Notes: generated from the letters alone by a model not told the origin. A stretch of DNA of 49,436 bases from Alphaproteobacteria bacterium (GCA_029266575.1 JAQSWP010000002.1:1-49436), one strand, 5' to 3'; numbered from the stretch's first letter, positions 8,369-18,824 are shown. Translations and numbers: made by a program.

Positions 8369-10126
8369 ATGCTGCACGACACGCCGCTTATCGCCAATAT
8401 CGTCGTCGGCCTGGGTCTGGCCTTCGTTTTCGGGGCCATCGCCAACCGCTTCAAAATTCCGCCGCTGGTCGGCTACCTGCTGGCCGGCGTTCTGGTGGGC
8501 CCCCATACGCCGGGTTTCGTCGCCGACCAGGCGCTGGCCACCGAACTGGCCGAGCTGGGCGTGATCCTGCTGATGTTCGGCGTCGGCCTGCATTTTTCGC
8601 TGAAAGATCTGTTGTCGGTAAAGGCCATCGCCATTCCCGGCGCGGTGGTGCAGATCGGCGTCGCCACCGTGCTGGGGCTCGGCCTGTCCCATGTGCTGGG
8701 ATGGGACATCGGCGCCGGCCTGGTCTTCGGTCTGGCCCTGTCGACGGCTTCGACCGTGGTGCTGCTGCGCGCCATGCAGGAGCGGCGGCTGATCGAAACC
8801 GAACGCGGGCGCATCGCGGTCGGCTGGCTGATCGTCGAGGATATTGCCATGGTGCTGGCGCTGGTCCTGCTGCCGGCCATGGCTGGCGTGTTCGGCGGCG
8901 ATCCCGACCAGGCGGCCGCGGCCGCGGCGGCCGATCCCCTGGCGTCGATGGTCGGGTTCGGCCTGTGGGGCGCGTTGGGCGTCACCTTGGCCAAGGTCGT
9001 GGCCTTCGTCGCCTTCATGCTGATCGTGGGCCGGCGCGTGGTGCCCTGGGTGCTGCACACCATCGCCCATACCGGCTCGCGCGAATTGTTCCGGCTGGCG
9101 GTACTGGCCATCGCGCTGGGCGTGGCCTTCGGGGCCGCCAAGCTGTTCGGCGTGTCGCTGGCGCTGGGCGCGTTCTTCGCCGGCATGATCATGAGCGAAA
9201 GCGAGCTTTCCCAACGCGCCGCCGAGGAATCGCTACCGTTGCGCGATGCCTTCGCCGTGCTGTTCTTCGTTTCGGTCGGCATGCTGTTCGATCCCACCAG
9301 CCTGCTGCGCGAGCCGCTGCCCATCCTGGCAACGCTGTTCATCATCATCATCGGCAAATCGGTCGCCGCCTTCTTCATCGTCGTCGTCTTTCGCCATCCG
9401 GTGGCGACTGCGTTGACGATTTCCGCCAGCCTGGCGCAAATCGGCGAATTCTCCTTCATCCTGGCCGAGCTGGGCGTACGGCTCGACCTGTTGCCCAAGC
9501 AGGCGCGCGATCTCATCCTGGCCGGCGCCATTCTCTCCATCATGCTCAACCCGCTGGTGTTCGCCGTCATCGATTGGGCCAAGCCATGGTTCGCCCGGCA
9601 TGTCGACCCCTATGGCATCGAGCAAAGAGGACGCGAGGCGGCGGCCACGATCGCCGATGCGGCGACCCGGCAGCGCGAGGACGACGAACTGGCGGTGATC
9701 GGCCTCACCGGCCACACGGTGCTGGTCGGCTATGGCAGGGTCGGCAGCCTGGTCGGGGCTGCGTTGCGGCGGCAGAATTTGCCGTTCGTGGTGATCGAGG
9801 ACAGCGACAAGATCGTGGCGCAGCTGCGCGAGGCCGGCACGCCGCTGGTGGTCGGCAACGCGGCCAACGGCGAGATGCTGAAGGCGGCCAATCTTGCCGC
9901 CGCGCGGCAATTGATCGTCGCCATTCCCAACGCTTTCGAAGCCGGACAGGCCGTGAACCAGGCGCGGCTGGCCAATCCACAGCTGCAGATCATCGCCCGC
10001 GCCCATTCCGACGCCGAGGTCGAGCATCTCACCGCGCTTGGCGCCAACGTCGTCATCATGGGCGAGCGCGAGATCGCCCGTGGCATCATCGAGCAGATCA
10101 CGCTGACTTCAGACGGCACAATTTAA
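8369..10126 (+). CDS. ybaL: CPA2 family cation:proton antiporter with TrkA-N domain (YbaL/KefB-like)
   Basis: Na+/H+ exchanger-like TM domain (GYLLAGVLVGPHTPGF, LMFGVGLHFSLKDL) and RCK/TrkA-N domain (HTVLVGYGRVGSLVGAAL). Confidence 0.92.
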   Translation: MLHDTPLIANIVVGLGLAFVFGAIANRFKIPPLVGYLLAGVLVGPHTPGFVADQALATELAELGVILLMFGVGLHFSLKDLLSVKAIAIPGAVVQIGVATVLGLGLSHVLGWDIGAGLVFGLALSTASTVVLLRAMQERRLIETERGRIAVGWLIVEDIAMVLALVLLPAMAGVFGGDPDQAAAAAAADPLASMVGFGLWGALGVTLAKVVAFVAFMLIVGRRVVPWVLHTIAHTGSRELFRLAVLAIALGVAFGAAKLFGVSLALGAFFAGMIMSESELSQRAAEESLPLRDAFAVLFFVSVGMLFDPTSLLREPLPILATLFIIIIGKSVAAFFIVVVFRHPVATALTISASLAQIGEFSFILAELGVRLDLLPKQARDLILAGAILSIMLNPLVFAVIDWAKPWFARHVDPYGIEQRGREAAATIADAATRQREDDELAVIGLTGHTVLVGYGRVGSLVGAALRRQNLPFVVIEDSDKIVAQLREAGTPLVVGNAANGEMLKAANLAAARQLIVAIPNAFEAGQAVNQARLANPQLQIIARAHSDAEVEHLTALGANVVIMGEREIARGIIEQITLTSDGTI

Positions 10127-10131
10127 TCTTC

Positions 10132-10223
10132 CCCGTCATCCTGAGCGCAGCGAAGGATCCTCCCTCCACCCACAGGTTTTCGTTGTGGAGGCAAGATGCT
10201 TCGCTTCGCTCAGCATGACGGAT
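10132..10223. repeat. Palindromic intergenic repeat (GTCATCCTGAGCG-CAGCGAAGGATC type)
   Basis: Arm CCCGTCATCCTGAGCGCAGCGAAGGATCCTCCCTCCAC vs reverse complement of right arm TCCGTCATGCTGAGCGAAGCGAAGCATCTTGCCTCCAC. Confidence 0.85.
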
Positions 10224-10231
10224 AAGGACAA

Positions 10232-10259
10232 AAAAACCCGCCATCGCTGGCGGGTTTTT
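10232..10259. terminator. Bidirectional rho-independent terminator (antiporter / pckA)
   Basis: AAAAACCCGCCA-TCGC-TGGCGGGTTTTT perfect stem with flanking A/T tracts between convergent genes. Confidence 0.85.
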
Positions 10260-10280
10260 CGTTTGCAGATAAGCGATGGA

Positions 10281-11891
10281 TCAGGCCGCGGCCCTGATCG
10301 CCGCTTTCTTCACGCCCTCATCGACATGCGATTCGAACTGCTTGAAATTGGCCTGGAAGCGCTGCGCCACGTCGCGGGCGGCGGCGTCGTAGGCGCTCTT
10401 GTCGCTCCAGGTCGCTTTCGGATTCAGCACGTTGGCCGGCACGTCGGGGCAGGATTGCGGCACCTGCACCCCGAAATTCGGATCCGGCGCGCTCGTGGCC
10501 GCCGCCAGCCTGCCGTCGAGCGCTGCCCGCACCATGGCGCGGGTATGGGCGATCTTCATGCGCTGGCCGACGCCATAGGCGCCGCCCGACCAGCCGGTAT
10601 TGACCAGCCAGCAATTGGTGTTATGCCGGGCCATGCGCTCGCCCAGCAGCTTGGCGTAAACGGTGGGATGGCGCGGCATGAAGGGCGCGCCGAAGCAGGT
10701 CGAGAACGTCGCCTGCGGCTCGTTGCCGACACCCTTCTCGGTGCCGGCGACTCTGGCCGTATAGCCCGACAGGAAATGGTACATCGCCTGCTCCGGCGAC
10801 AGGCGCGAGATGGGCGGCAGCACGCCGAAAGCATCGGCGGTCAGCATGATGATGTTTTCCGGCTGGCCGCCGATGCCCGATTCCGAGGTGTTGGGAATGA
10901 AATCGAGCGGATAGCAGGCGCGGGTGTTTTCCGTGTGCTTGGCGCTGTCGAGATCGAGCAGGCCGGTCAGCGGATCGATCACCACATTTTCCAGCACGGT
11001 GCCGAAGCGCGAGGTCGTGGCATAAATCTCGGGTTCGGCTTCGGCCGACAGGCGGATCACCTTGGCGTAGCAGCCGCCTTCGAAATTGAACACGCCGTTA
11101 TTGCTCCAGCCATGCTCGTCGTCGCCGATCAGGGTGCGCGAGGCGTCGGCCGATAAGGTCGTCTTGCCCGTGCCGGAAAGGCCGAAGAAGATCGCCACGT
11201 CGCCTTTCGGCCCGATATTGGCCGAGCAGTGCATGGGCAGCACGCCGTTGGCGGGCAGCAGGTAGTTCAAGATGGTGAACACCGACTTCTTGATCTCACC
11301 CGCGTACCAGGTGCCGCAGATCACCACCAGCTTGCGCGAGAAATCGCACACGATGGCACAATCGGAATTGGTGCCGTCGATTTCCGGATCGGCTTGGAAG
11401 CCCGGCAGTTGCAGGATGGTGAAATCGGGCGTGAAGCCCTGCAGCTGCTGCAGAGTGGGGCGCAGGAACATGTTGCGGGCGAACAGGTTGTGCCAGGCGG
11501 TCTCATTGATGACCCGAACGCCGATGCGATAGGCGGGATCGGCGCCGGCAAAGCAGTCGCGCACGAACAGATCGCGGCGCTGCGCATAGGCCAGCATGCG
11601 GGAAAGCAGACGCTCGAATTTCTCCGGCGCCAGTTTCTTGTTGGTCTTGCCCCAGTCGATGAAGTCGCGGCTGGACGGTTCGTCGACGAAAAACTTGTCG
11701 TTGGGAGAACGGCCGGTATGCACGCCGGTCAGCACCGCCAGCGGCCCGCCATCGACGATCTGGCCCTCGCGGCGGCGGATCGACTCTTCGTACAAGGTCG
11801 AGACCGGCAAGTTCCAGTAGACGTTGGCGCTGTTCTTGATGCCGAGTTTTTCCAGCGCTTTGGCGTTGGCGCCAGGGCCCGTTTGGGTCAC
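10281..11891 (-). CDS. pckA: Phosphoenolpyruvate carboxykinase (ATP)
   Basis: [42 protein letters not shown] kinase-1 motifs; full-length protein. Confidence 0.98.
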   Translation of the reverse strand: MTQTGPGANAKALEKLGIKNSANVYWNLPVSTLYEESIRRREGQIVDGGPLAVLTGVHTGRSPNDKFFVDEPSSRDFIDWGKTNKKLAPEKFERLLSRMLAYAQRRDLFVRDCFAGADPAYRIGVRVINETAWHNLFARNMFLRPTLQQLQGFTPDFTILQLPGFQADPEIDGTNSDCAIVCDFSRKLVVICGTWYAGEIKKSVFTILNYLLPANGVLPMHCSANIGPKGDVAIFFGLSGTGKTTLSADASRTLIGDDEHGWSNNGVFNFEGGCYAKVIRLSAEAEPEIYATTSRFGTVLENVVIDPLTGLLDLDSAKHTENTRACYPLDFIPNTSESGIGGQPENIIMLTADAFGVLPPISRLSPEQAMYHFLSGYTARVAGTEKGVGNEPQATFSTCFGAPFMPRHPTVYAKLLGERMARHNTNCWLVNTGWSGGAYGVGQRMKIAHTRAMVRAALDGRLAAATSAPDPNFGVQVPQSCPDVPANVLNPKATWSDKSAYDAAARDVAQRFQANFKQFESHVDEGVKKAAIRAAA

Positions 11892-12225
11892 GTGGTTCTC
11901 TCCCGGTTATACGAAGGTAAATGAACGGTTGTTTGCCGCGGTTCGATTGGGCGCAAATTACTCGCCTACCCCACCCCCGGCAAGCTGCCGCCATGCCGCA
12001 TGTGGACGGGACTCGGGATAAGAACGCATCCCCAACGCCCGGCCAAAAGATCGCTGCATTGCGGCAAAACGTAGGCAGAGGCAAAGGGTTTCGGTTGGCA
12101 GCGGTCGCATGTCGAAAAAGAATTTTTCTGTCACCCGTGAAGCCATTGTCACAACGGGCAACTTGTCGTGCCGGACACAAATCCCTACCTGCGGTGTCCC
12201 GAAAAGATCACCAGGAGACGCCGCC

Positions 12226-12957
12226 ATGCTCGACGCCAAACGCCTGCTCGACCAATTTCTTGGGGGTGCGCAGCCGGGCAGCGGAACGCCAGCCGCACCA
12301 GGCCCAGGCGGGTTCGATCAGGCGCTGGGTGGGCTGAGCAAGCATCTGGGCGGATTTGGCGGCGGTGCAGCCATCGGCGGGCTGGCCGGTCTGCTGCTGG
12401 GCGGCAAGGGCGGACGCAACCTGGCCGGTGGCGCTTTGCAGCTTGGCGGCATCGCCGTGCTGGGCGGGCTGGCGTACAAGGCGTATCGCGACTGGCAAGC
12501 CGGCAAGCAACCGGCTTCCGTGCCGACCGCGCAATCGACCACGATGTTGCCGGCGCCCGTCGACACCCCCTTCAATCCGGCCAGCGAGGCGGACCAGCAG
12601 GCGCTGAGCCGGCATGTGCTGCGCGCCATGATCTCGGCGGCCAAGGCAGACGGCCATATCGACGCCACCGAACAGGCCAACATCTTCGCGCGCATGGATG
12701 GTTTGCCGCTCAACGCCGAAGACAAGGCTTTCGTGGTCGACGAATTGCGCAAGCCGCTGGATGTCGATGCAATGGCCAGGGCGGCCCGCACGCCGGAAGA
12801 AGCGGCCGAACTCTATGCCGCCTCGCTGCTGGCGATCGACGTCGACAACGCGGCCGAGCGCGGCTATCTCGCCATGCTGGCGGCGCGCCTCAATCTGGAC
12901 GATGGCCTGGTGCAGCATCTGCACGCCACCATCGAGGCGGCGACGCAGAAGGCGTGA
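12226..12957 (+). CDS. DUF533 / TerB-like protein (YebE type)
   Basis: Gly-rich membrane segment (GGGAAIGGLAGLLLGGKGG) and TerB-like C-terminus (LLRAMISAAKADGHIDATEQANIFARM-like). Start at MLDAKRLLDQFLGG. Confidence 0.85.
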   Translation: MLDAKRLLDQFLGGAQPGSGTPAAPGPGGFDQALGGLSKHLGGFGGGAAIGGLAGLLLGGKGGRNLAGGALQLGGIAVLGGLAYKAYRDWQAGKQPASVPTAQSTTMLPAPVDTPFNPASEADQQALSRHVLRAMISAAKADGHIDATEQANIFARMDGLPLNAEDKAFVVDELRKPLDVDAMARAARTPEEAAELYAASLLAIDVDNAAERGYLAMLAARLNLDDGLVQHLHATIEAATQKA

Positions 12958-12958
12958 C

Positions 12959-13696
12959 CTATTCGGCAGCGGCTTTGGCCCGCGCCTGCTGCACCAGGGC
13001 AACGAGAGCCTGGCGCGCGCCGTTGGCATCGGCCACAGGTTCGGGGAAGGCAAGCCGCGCCACCTGCCCGCCGGCGCGCAAATCGATGCCGTCGCGATCG
13101 CAGCCGGTCATGCGCCAGCCATCGCCGGGCAGTTGCAGCAGGTTGCTGGCGTAGAGCGCCAACGCGTCAGAGTGATCCTCGTTCATGTGCCGCACGATGC
13201 CGGCTTCGTGCTCGACCAGTTTCTCGTCCAGCGCCTGCGGCAGCATCAGGTCGGCCGCATCGATCCAGTCGATCTTGCCGAAGCCCGACACCAGATGCGC
13301 GCGCTCGACAGTGACGCGATAGAAATTGAAATCCTTGAAACCGGCATACATGGCCGCTTCGGGATGGCGGGCGATATAGCGTTCGCGCAATCGCGGTTCC
13401 TTTGAAATCTTGGCCCGGCCCATGACGCTCAGGCGGGAGCCGGTAAGGGCGTGGTCCAGCCCCGCCGTGCCGTCGAGCAGCAGTGAAACGCGCGCATCGG
13501 CCGCAATCGCCTGGGTGTGCACGGCCAGTCCGGAGATCAGCAGGATGGGCGAAAGATCGTGGTCGACCGCGATCATGACCAGCGAGGCATAAGGACCGCT
13601 CCCTTGCGCTGCCGGCAGCACAGTCGCCAACGCGGCACGGTCAGTGCTGCGGATCAGGCGGCGGGCATTGGCAAGCTGGTCGGGCGGAACGCTCAT
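12959..13696 (-). CDS. HugZ-type pyridoxamine 5'-phosphate oxidase family protein with C-terminal DUF2470-like domain
   Basis: FMN-binding split-barrel motif (ALATVLPAAQGSGPYASLVMIAVDHDLSPILLISGLAVHTQAI) and HMNEDHSDAL. Confidence 0.9.
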   Translation of the reverse strand: MSVPPDQLANARRLIRSTDRAALATVLPAAQGSGPYASLVMIAVDHDLSPILLISGLAVHTQAIAADARVSLLLDGTAGLDHALTGSRLSVMGRAKISKEPRLRERYIARHPEAAMYAGFKDFNFYRVTVERAHLVSGFGKIDWIDAADLMLPQALDEKLVEHEAGIVRHMNEDHSDALALYASNLLQLPGDGWRMTGCDRDGIDLRAGGQVARLAFPEPVADANGARQALVALVQQARAKAAAE

Positions 13697-13964
13697 GATC
13701 GATGGTCCTGTCGGATAAAGGGGTGGATCCGTCAGTTACCCCGCGAGGGCGCCTAGGAGCAGCCTTTGCCATAGCGTCCCGGCCGCAGGCGCGCAACCGG
13801 GCGATTGACCCGGGGTTGGCCCCTGCGCCCGCCGGCCTTATGATCCCCTGTGTCCTTGCCGCCACCAGGTTCTGAAACTTGGATCGGCCCTACGCCCGCC
13901 ATCATCCGGACACAACTGGGCTTATGCTTGCAGGTGCCCAGAAACCGCAGAGGATATCCGCACC

Positions 13965-14660
13965 GTGCGCAAGACGATCGCCCTGGTCGACGACGACCGC
14001 AACATCCTGACCTCCGTCGCCATGACGCTCGAGGCCGAGGGCTTCACCGTCAAAACCTACAATGACGGCGCGCAGGCGCTGGAAGGCATGACGGCGGCGC
14101 CGCCCGATCTGGCGATTCTCGACATCAAGATGCCGCGCATGGACGGCATGGAGCTGCTCAACCGGCTGCGCAAGGTCTCGGTCATGCCGGTGATCTTCCT
14201 CACCTCCAAGGACGACGAGATCGACGAGGTCCTGGGCCTGCGCATGGGCGCCGACGACTACATCACCAAGCCGTTCTCGCAGCGCCTGCTGCTGGAGCGC
14301 ATCCGCGCCCTGCTTCGCCGTTCGGATAATGGCGCCGACAAAGGCATTAAGCCCACAGACGCCATCGTGCGCGGCGAGCTGGTGCTCGATCCCTCGCGCC
14401 ATCTCTGCACCTGGAAGGGCAAGGAGGCCGCATTGACGGTGACGGAATTCCTGATCCTGAAGTCGCTGGCCGAGCGGCCGGGCCATGTGAAGAACCGCGA
14501 CCAGTTGATGGACGCGGCGTATGGTGAAACTGTATATGTGGACGATCGCACCATCGACAGCCACATCAAGCGGTTGCGCAAGAAGTTCCGTGAGGTCGAT
14601 GACGAGTTTGACCAGATCGAAACCCTCTACGGCATCGGCTACCGCTATCGCGACGCCTGA
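13965..14660 (+). CDS. chvI: OmpR-family response regulator ChvI
   Basis: Receiver ([32 protein letters not shown]) and winged-helix C-domain; GTG start; followed by a matching histidine kinase and hprK as in other alphaproteobacteria. Confidence 0.93.
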   Translation: MRKTIALVDDDRNILTSVAMTLEAEGFTVKTYNDGAQALEGMTAAPPDLAILDIKMPRMDGMELLNRLRKVSVMPVIFLTSKDDEIDEVLGLRMGADDYITKPFSQRLLLERIRALLRRSDNGADKGIKPTDAIVRGELVLDPSRHLCTWKGKEAALTVTEFLILKSLAERPGHVKNRDQLMDAAYGETVYVDDRTIDSHIKRLRKKFREVDDEFDQIETLYGIGYRYRDA

Positions 14661-16296
14661 GCCGGAGCAGAGCCGCGTTCAGTCCCCGCCACCGCCTTCC
14701 CGCCGCCGCCGCCGTTTCTCTCCCCTAACCCGCCGGATTCTGGCGCTGAACATGCTGCCGCTGGCGCTCTTGGCCGGCGGCGTGATCTTCCTCGGCCAGT
14801 ACGAGGACGAGCTGATCGAGGGCGAGCTCACCGCCTTGCGCGTGCAGGCGGAGATGGTCGCGGCCGGCCTGGGCGAAGGCGCCACCCGCGGCGTATCCGC
14901 TAATGAAGAGCGCATCGATACCGAACTGGCGCGGCAGATGGTGGTGCGGCTGGTGCAGCCGACCGGCGTGCGCGCCCGCCTGTTCGTCACCACCGGCGAG
15001 CTGATCGCCGATTCGCTGACTCTGCCCGGGCTGGGAGCGCAACGCATCGAAGTCAGCGAACTGCCCCCGGCGCGCGAGCCGAGCTGGACCGACAAGATCG
15101 ACGAGTTCCAGGAATGGGTCGACCAGCTGCTGGAATATCGCCGCCGCACCTATACGATCTACAGCGAATCGGCGGTCCAGGTGGCGCGCGACTACCAGGA
15201 GGTGACGCTGGCCTTGCGCGGTAACACTACCAGCGCGATCCGCACCGATCGTGGCGACCGGCGCATCATGTCCGTTGCCGTTCCGGTGCAGCGCTACAAG
15301 GAGGTGCTGGGCGCGCTGATGCTGTCGCACGACGATCGCAAGGTCGGCGCCAGCCTGCGCCAGGTGCGCCTCGATATCCTGAAAGTGGCCGGCATCTCGC
15401 TGCTCGCCACCATCCTGCTGTCCCTCTATCTGGCCGGCACCATCACCCAGCCGGTGCGAAGGCTGGCGGCGGCGGCGGCCCGGGTGCGGTCCAACGACGG
15501 CACCAAGCCCTCCATTCCCGACCTCACCGAGCGGCGCGACGAGATCGGCGATCTCTCAAGCGCCCTGCGCGAGATGACCGAGGCGCTGTGGAAGCGCATG
15601 AACGCCATCGAACGCTTCGCCGCCGACGTGGCGCATGAATTGAAGAACCCGCTGACCTCGCTGCGCTCGGCGGTCGAGACCGCGGCGCGGGTGGAGAACC
15701 CGGAGCAGCGCAACAAGCTGATGAGCATCGTGCTGGACGACGTTAACCGGCTCAACCGGCTGATCAGCGATATCTCCGACGCCTCGCGGCTGGACGCCGA
15801 ATTGATGCGCGCCGATCTGCAGCCGGTCGACATAAACCGCCTGCTGAACGAGATGATCGACATCTATCGCAGCGCCCAGTTGCAGAAACTCGACGTGGCG
15901 ATCGAACTCGTCGTCCAGGGCAAGGGACCGTTCCGCGCCCAGGGCCATGACGGCCGGCTGGGCCAGGTGTTCCGCAACCTGATCGACAACGCGCTGTCCT
16001 TCTCGCCGCCGGGCGGCGTCATCAGCCTGACCTTGTCGCGCGATGGCGGCTCGGTCATCGCCATGATCGAGGACCAGGGGCCGGGCATTCCCGACAACAA
16101 GCTGGAGGCGGTGTTCTCTCGCTTCTACAGCGAACGCCCGCAAGGCGAGCAGTTCGGCAAGCACTCAGGGCTGGGCCTCTCGATCGCCCGCCAAATTGTC
16201 GAGACCTATCGCGGCACCATCATCGCCGCCAACCGCCGCGACGATCGCGGCAACGTCCAGGGCGCGCGATTTACGGTGATGCTGCCGGCGATTTAA
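14608..16296 (+). CDS. chvG: Sensor histidine kinase ChvG (exact start uncertain)
   Basis: Two TM segments, [24 protein letters not shown]-box, [13 protein letters not shown]-box, DQGPGIP; ORF track begins at 14521 but no good ATG is near. Confidence 0.88.
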   Translation: MTRSKPSTASATAIATPEPEQSRVQSPPPPSRRRRRFSPLTRRILALNMLPLALLAGGVIFLGQYEDELIEGELTALRVQAEMVAAGLGEGATRGVSANEERIDTELARQMVVRLVQPTGVRARLFVTTGELIADSLTLPGLGAQRIEVSELPPAREPSWTDKIDEFQEWVDQLLEYRRRTYTIYSESAVQVARDYQEVTLALRGNTTSAIRTDRGDRRIMSVAVPVQRYKEVLGALMLSHDDRKVGASLRQVRLDILKVAGISLLATILLSLYLAGTITQPVRRLAAAAARVRSNDGTKPSIPDLTERRDEIGDLSSALREMTEALWKRMNAIERFAADVAHELKNPLTSLRSAVETAARVENPEQRNKLMSIVLDDVNRLNRLISDISDASRLDAELMRADLQPVDINRLLNEMIDIYRSAQLQKLDVAIELVVQGKGPFRAQGHDGRLGQVFRNLIDNALSFSPPGGVISLTLSRDGGSVIAMIEDQGPGIPDNKLEAVFSRFYSERPQGEQFGKHSGLGLSIARQIVETYRGTIIAANRRDDRGNVQGARFTVMLPAI

Positions 16297-16302
16297 CCCC
16301 TC

Positions 16303-16436
16303 GCCTCTTCTCATGTCCCCTCCCCCCTTGCGAGGGAGGGCTAGAGTGGGGGGTGATGCAGAGCCAATGTTTTCTATGAAGGACCCCCTTCCTAACCTTC
16401 CCCCGCAAGGGGGGAAGGAACATGAAAAGAGGATCA
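16303..16436. repeat. Long inverted repeat (CCCCCCTTGCGAGGGAGGG type)
   Basis: CCTCTTCTCATGTCCCCTCCCCCCTTGCGAGGGAGGGCTAGAGTGGGGGGT vs reverse complement of ACCCCCTTCCTAACCTTCCCCCGCAAGGGGGGAAGGAACATGAAAAGAGG. Confidence 0.85.
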
Positions 16437-17324
16437 GGTCTTCGGCAGCACGAACAGCAGCAGGAACGGCAGCAGCGCGAAGACCATCAGCGTGGTGATC
16501 ACCACCATGCCGGCGACGTCGGCCGGCTCGCGTTTGAAGCGCAGCGCGAAGAGATAGTTGAACACCGCCGTCGGCATCGCGGCCTGGATGATCATCACGC
16601 CGCGCGCTGCGCCATCGAGCTTCAGCGCCCAAGCCACCAGCAATCCGACGGTGAAGCCGCCGACCAGCCGCAGCAGCGACAGGCCCAGCGCGCGCGGCAG
16701 GCGATTGACCTTGAGCTGCGCCAGCGACACGCCCAGCGCCGTCACCATCAACGGGATGGCGACGCCGCCCATCAGCGAGGTGGTGTTGTAGAGCCAGTCG
16801 GGGGCGCGAATGCCGCTCAGCATGAAGGCGAGACCGGCGACCAGCGCGTAGACGATCGGCGTGTGCAGCAGCCGCTTGAACGACCACTCGCCCGAAGCCA
16901 GCGCGGCGCCCAGCGTGAATTGCGCCACCGAGTTGACGGTGAAGACGGCGATGCCCAGCGCCAGGCCTGCCTCCCCGAAGGCGAACAGGCACAGCGGCAG
17001 GCCGAGATTGCCGGTGTTGGGGAACATCAGCGCCGGCAGGTAGGAATGCGCCGGCAGTTTCAGGATGCGCAGCGCGATCAGCCCGATCGTCGCGAAGCCC
17101 AGCCCGCACAGCACCGCCGCCATCGCCAGTTCGCCGAAGGCGGCGGGACTAACGGTCAACCGGCTCAGGGTCGAAAAGATCAGGCAGGGCGTGGCGAGAT
17201 TGGTGACGATCATCATCACCATTTCCGAATCGAACGGCCGGCCGGAGCGGGCCCAGTAATAGCCGATGCCGGACAGCAGGAAGACGGGCGCCAGGATGGC
17301 GAAAAGCTGGGAGGCGACTTCCAT
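16434..17324 (-). CDS. AEC family (auxin efflux carrier-like) transporter
   Basis: MEVASQLFAILAPVFLLSGIGYYWARSGRP...hydrophobic AEC/malonate-transporter-like protein; true start at 17324, upstream extension is antisense to hprK/rapZ. Confidence 0.9.
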   Translation of the reverse strand: MEVASQLFAILAPVFLLSGIGYYWARSGRPFDSEMVMMIVTNLATPCLIFSTLSRLTVSPAAFGELAMAAVLCGLGFATIGLIALRILKLPAHSYLPALMFPNTGNLGLPLCLFAFGEAGLALGIAVFTVNSVAQFTLGAALASGEWSFKRLLHTPIVYALVAGLAFMLSGIRAPDWLYNTTSLMGGVAIPLMVTALGVSLAQLKVNRLPRALGLSLLRLVGGFTVGLLVAWALKLDGAARGVMIIQAAMPTAVFNYLFALRFKREPADVAGMVVITTLMVFALLPFLLLFVLPKT

Positions 17325-17442
17325 CGTGGGGGATGCCGGTTGCGAAGACGCCACAAAGCGCGCCGGCCCCATCGGAGTCAAGCCGACGCCGCGCCAATCG
17401 CCCGCATGGACGCGTTGACGCCAGCGCACGGGCGGATCACGC

Positions 17443-17913
17443 TTGGACCCCATGGCCGTTTCGCCCGCTCCCGCCCCGCCGCAGCAGATTTTCGTGCATG
17501 CCACCGCCATCGCCATCGGCAAGATTGGCGTGCTGCTGCTGGGGCCGTCGGGTAGCGGCAAATCGGATCTGGCGCTGCGGCTGATCGATGACGGCGCGCG
17601 GCTGGTTGCCGACGACCAGGTGATTTTGAGCCGCAACGGCGAGCGGCTGATCGCCAATCCGCCACCCGCGCTGGCTGGCCGCATCGAAGCGCGGGGCATC
17701 GGTATCGTGCCGCTGGACGGCGGCAAGGTCTGGCGCAAGATGCCGGTTTGGCTGGCGGTCGAGTTGGTGCCGGAAGACAAGATCGAGCGCCTGCCCGAGC
17801 CGGCGACACGGGAATTCCTCGGCGTGACACTGAAACTGATCCGCCTCAACCCGTTCGAACCCTCCGCCGTCGCCAAGCTGAAGCTGGTGGCGGCAGGCAT
17901 CAAACGCCCATGA
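17443..17913 (+). CDS. hprK: HPr kinase/phosphorylase, short alphaproteobacterial form
   Basis: P-loop GPSGSGKSDLALRLIDDGARLVADDQV and C-terminal RLNPFEPSAVAKLKL. Confidence 0.93.
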   Translation: MDPMAVSPAPAPPQQIFVHATAIAIGKIGVLLLGPSGSGKSDLALRLIDDGARLVADDQVILSRNGERLIANPPPALAGRIEARGIGIVPLDGGKVWRKMPVWLAVELVPEDKIERLPEPATREFLGVTLKLIRLNPFEPSAVAKLKLVAAGIKRP

Positions 17914-18824
17914 GCCCGGCCAAACGCCATGTCGTGCTGATCACCGGCCTGTCCGGCGCCGGCCGCGCCACGGCGCTCAAGGCGCTCGAGGATCTGGGCT
18001 ACGAGGCGGTCGACAATCTGCCGCTGTCGCTCTTGCCCGACCTCCTGCGGGCCGATGCGCGCGCCGGCAGCCGGCCGCTGGCGCTGGGTCTGGACGTGCG
18101 CACGCGCGATTTTTCCTCCAACGCCTTCCTGGCCGAGCTGGCGCAATTGCGGGCGCAGGACGATCTCCACTGCCAGCTGGTGTTCCTCGATTGCGACGGC
18201 ACCACCTTGTTGCGCCGCTATACCGAAACGCGACGACGTCATCCGCTGGCGCTGGAGCGGCCGGTGCAGGACGGCATCGCCGAGGAACGCCGCATCCTGG
18301 CGCCGCTGCGGGCTGCGGCCGATCAGGTGATCGACACCTCCCAACTCGGCCCACACGATCTCAAGCGCCTGCTTTCGACGCGCTTCGCGCTCGAGGGCGC
18401 GCCAGGCATGCGCGTGGCGGTGCTGTCGTTTTCTTACCGCAACGGTTTGCCGCGCGAGGCCGACATCGTGTTCGACGCCCGCTTCCTCGCCAATCCGCAT
18501 TACGTTCCCAGCCTGAAACCGCTGACGGGACGCGACCTTGCGGTGCAGGACTACGTCCGGGCCGATCCGGCCTTCGCAACTTTCCTGAACGGAATCAAAA
18601 GCTTGCTGGGACCACTCTTGCCCCGCTACGAAAAAGAGGGCAAGAGCTACCTGACCGTGGCGGTCGGCTGTACGGGCGGGCGCCATCGATCGGTCTTTCT
18701 GGCGGAAACGCTTGCAGCCTGGCTTGGCGGTTTGGACACGAACGTAACGCTGGCGCATCGCGATCTTCCGGCCCAATCGGCACCAGGGCCGCAGGACAAA
18801 GCGACGGGCGAAGTGGGGTCGTAA
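17910..18824 (+). CDS. rapZ: RNase adapter protein RapZ family (YvcJ-like)
   Basis: LITGLSGAGRATALKALEDLGYEAVDNLPLSLLPDL, C-terminal VAVGCTGGRHRSVFLAE; starts in ATGA overlap with hprK. Confidence 0.95.
   Translation: MSPAKRHVVLITGLSGAGRATALKALEDLGYEAVDNLPLSLLPDLLRADARAGSRPLALGLDVRTRDFSSNAFLAELAQLRAQDDLHCQLVFLDCDGTTLLRRYTETRRRHPLALERPVQDGIAEERRILAPLRAAADQVIDTSQLGPHDLKRLLSTRFALEGAPGMRVAVLSFSYRNGLPREADIVFDARFLANPHYVPSLKPLTGRDLAVQDYVRADPAFATFLNGIKSLLGPLLPRYEKEGKSYLTVAVGCTGGRHRSVFLAETLAAWLGGLDTNVTLAHRDLPAQSAPGPQDKATGEVGS

Noticed and set aside
8308-10218. 636-aa plus-strand ORF overlapping the antiporter
   Set aside because: Frame-shifted shadow (GRRSGGPPYAGFRRRPG...) of the antiporter coding sequence; also runs into the palindromic repeat.
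16434-18776. 780-aa minus-strand ORF apparently fusing an AEC transporter to a long N-terminal extension
   Set aside because: The extension is low-complexity antisense translation of hprK and rapZ; the AEC domain starts cleanly at MEVASQLF (17324).
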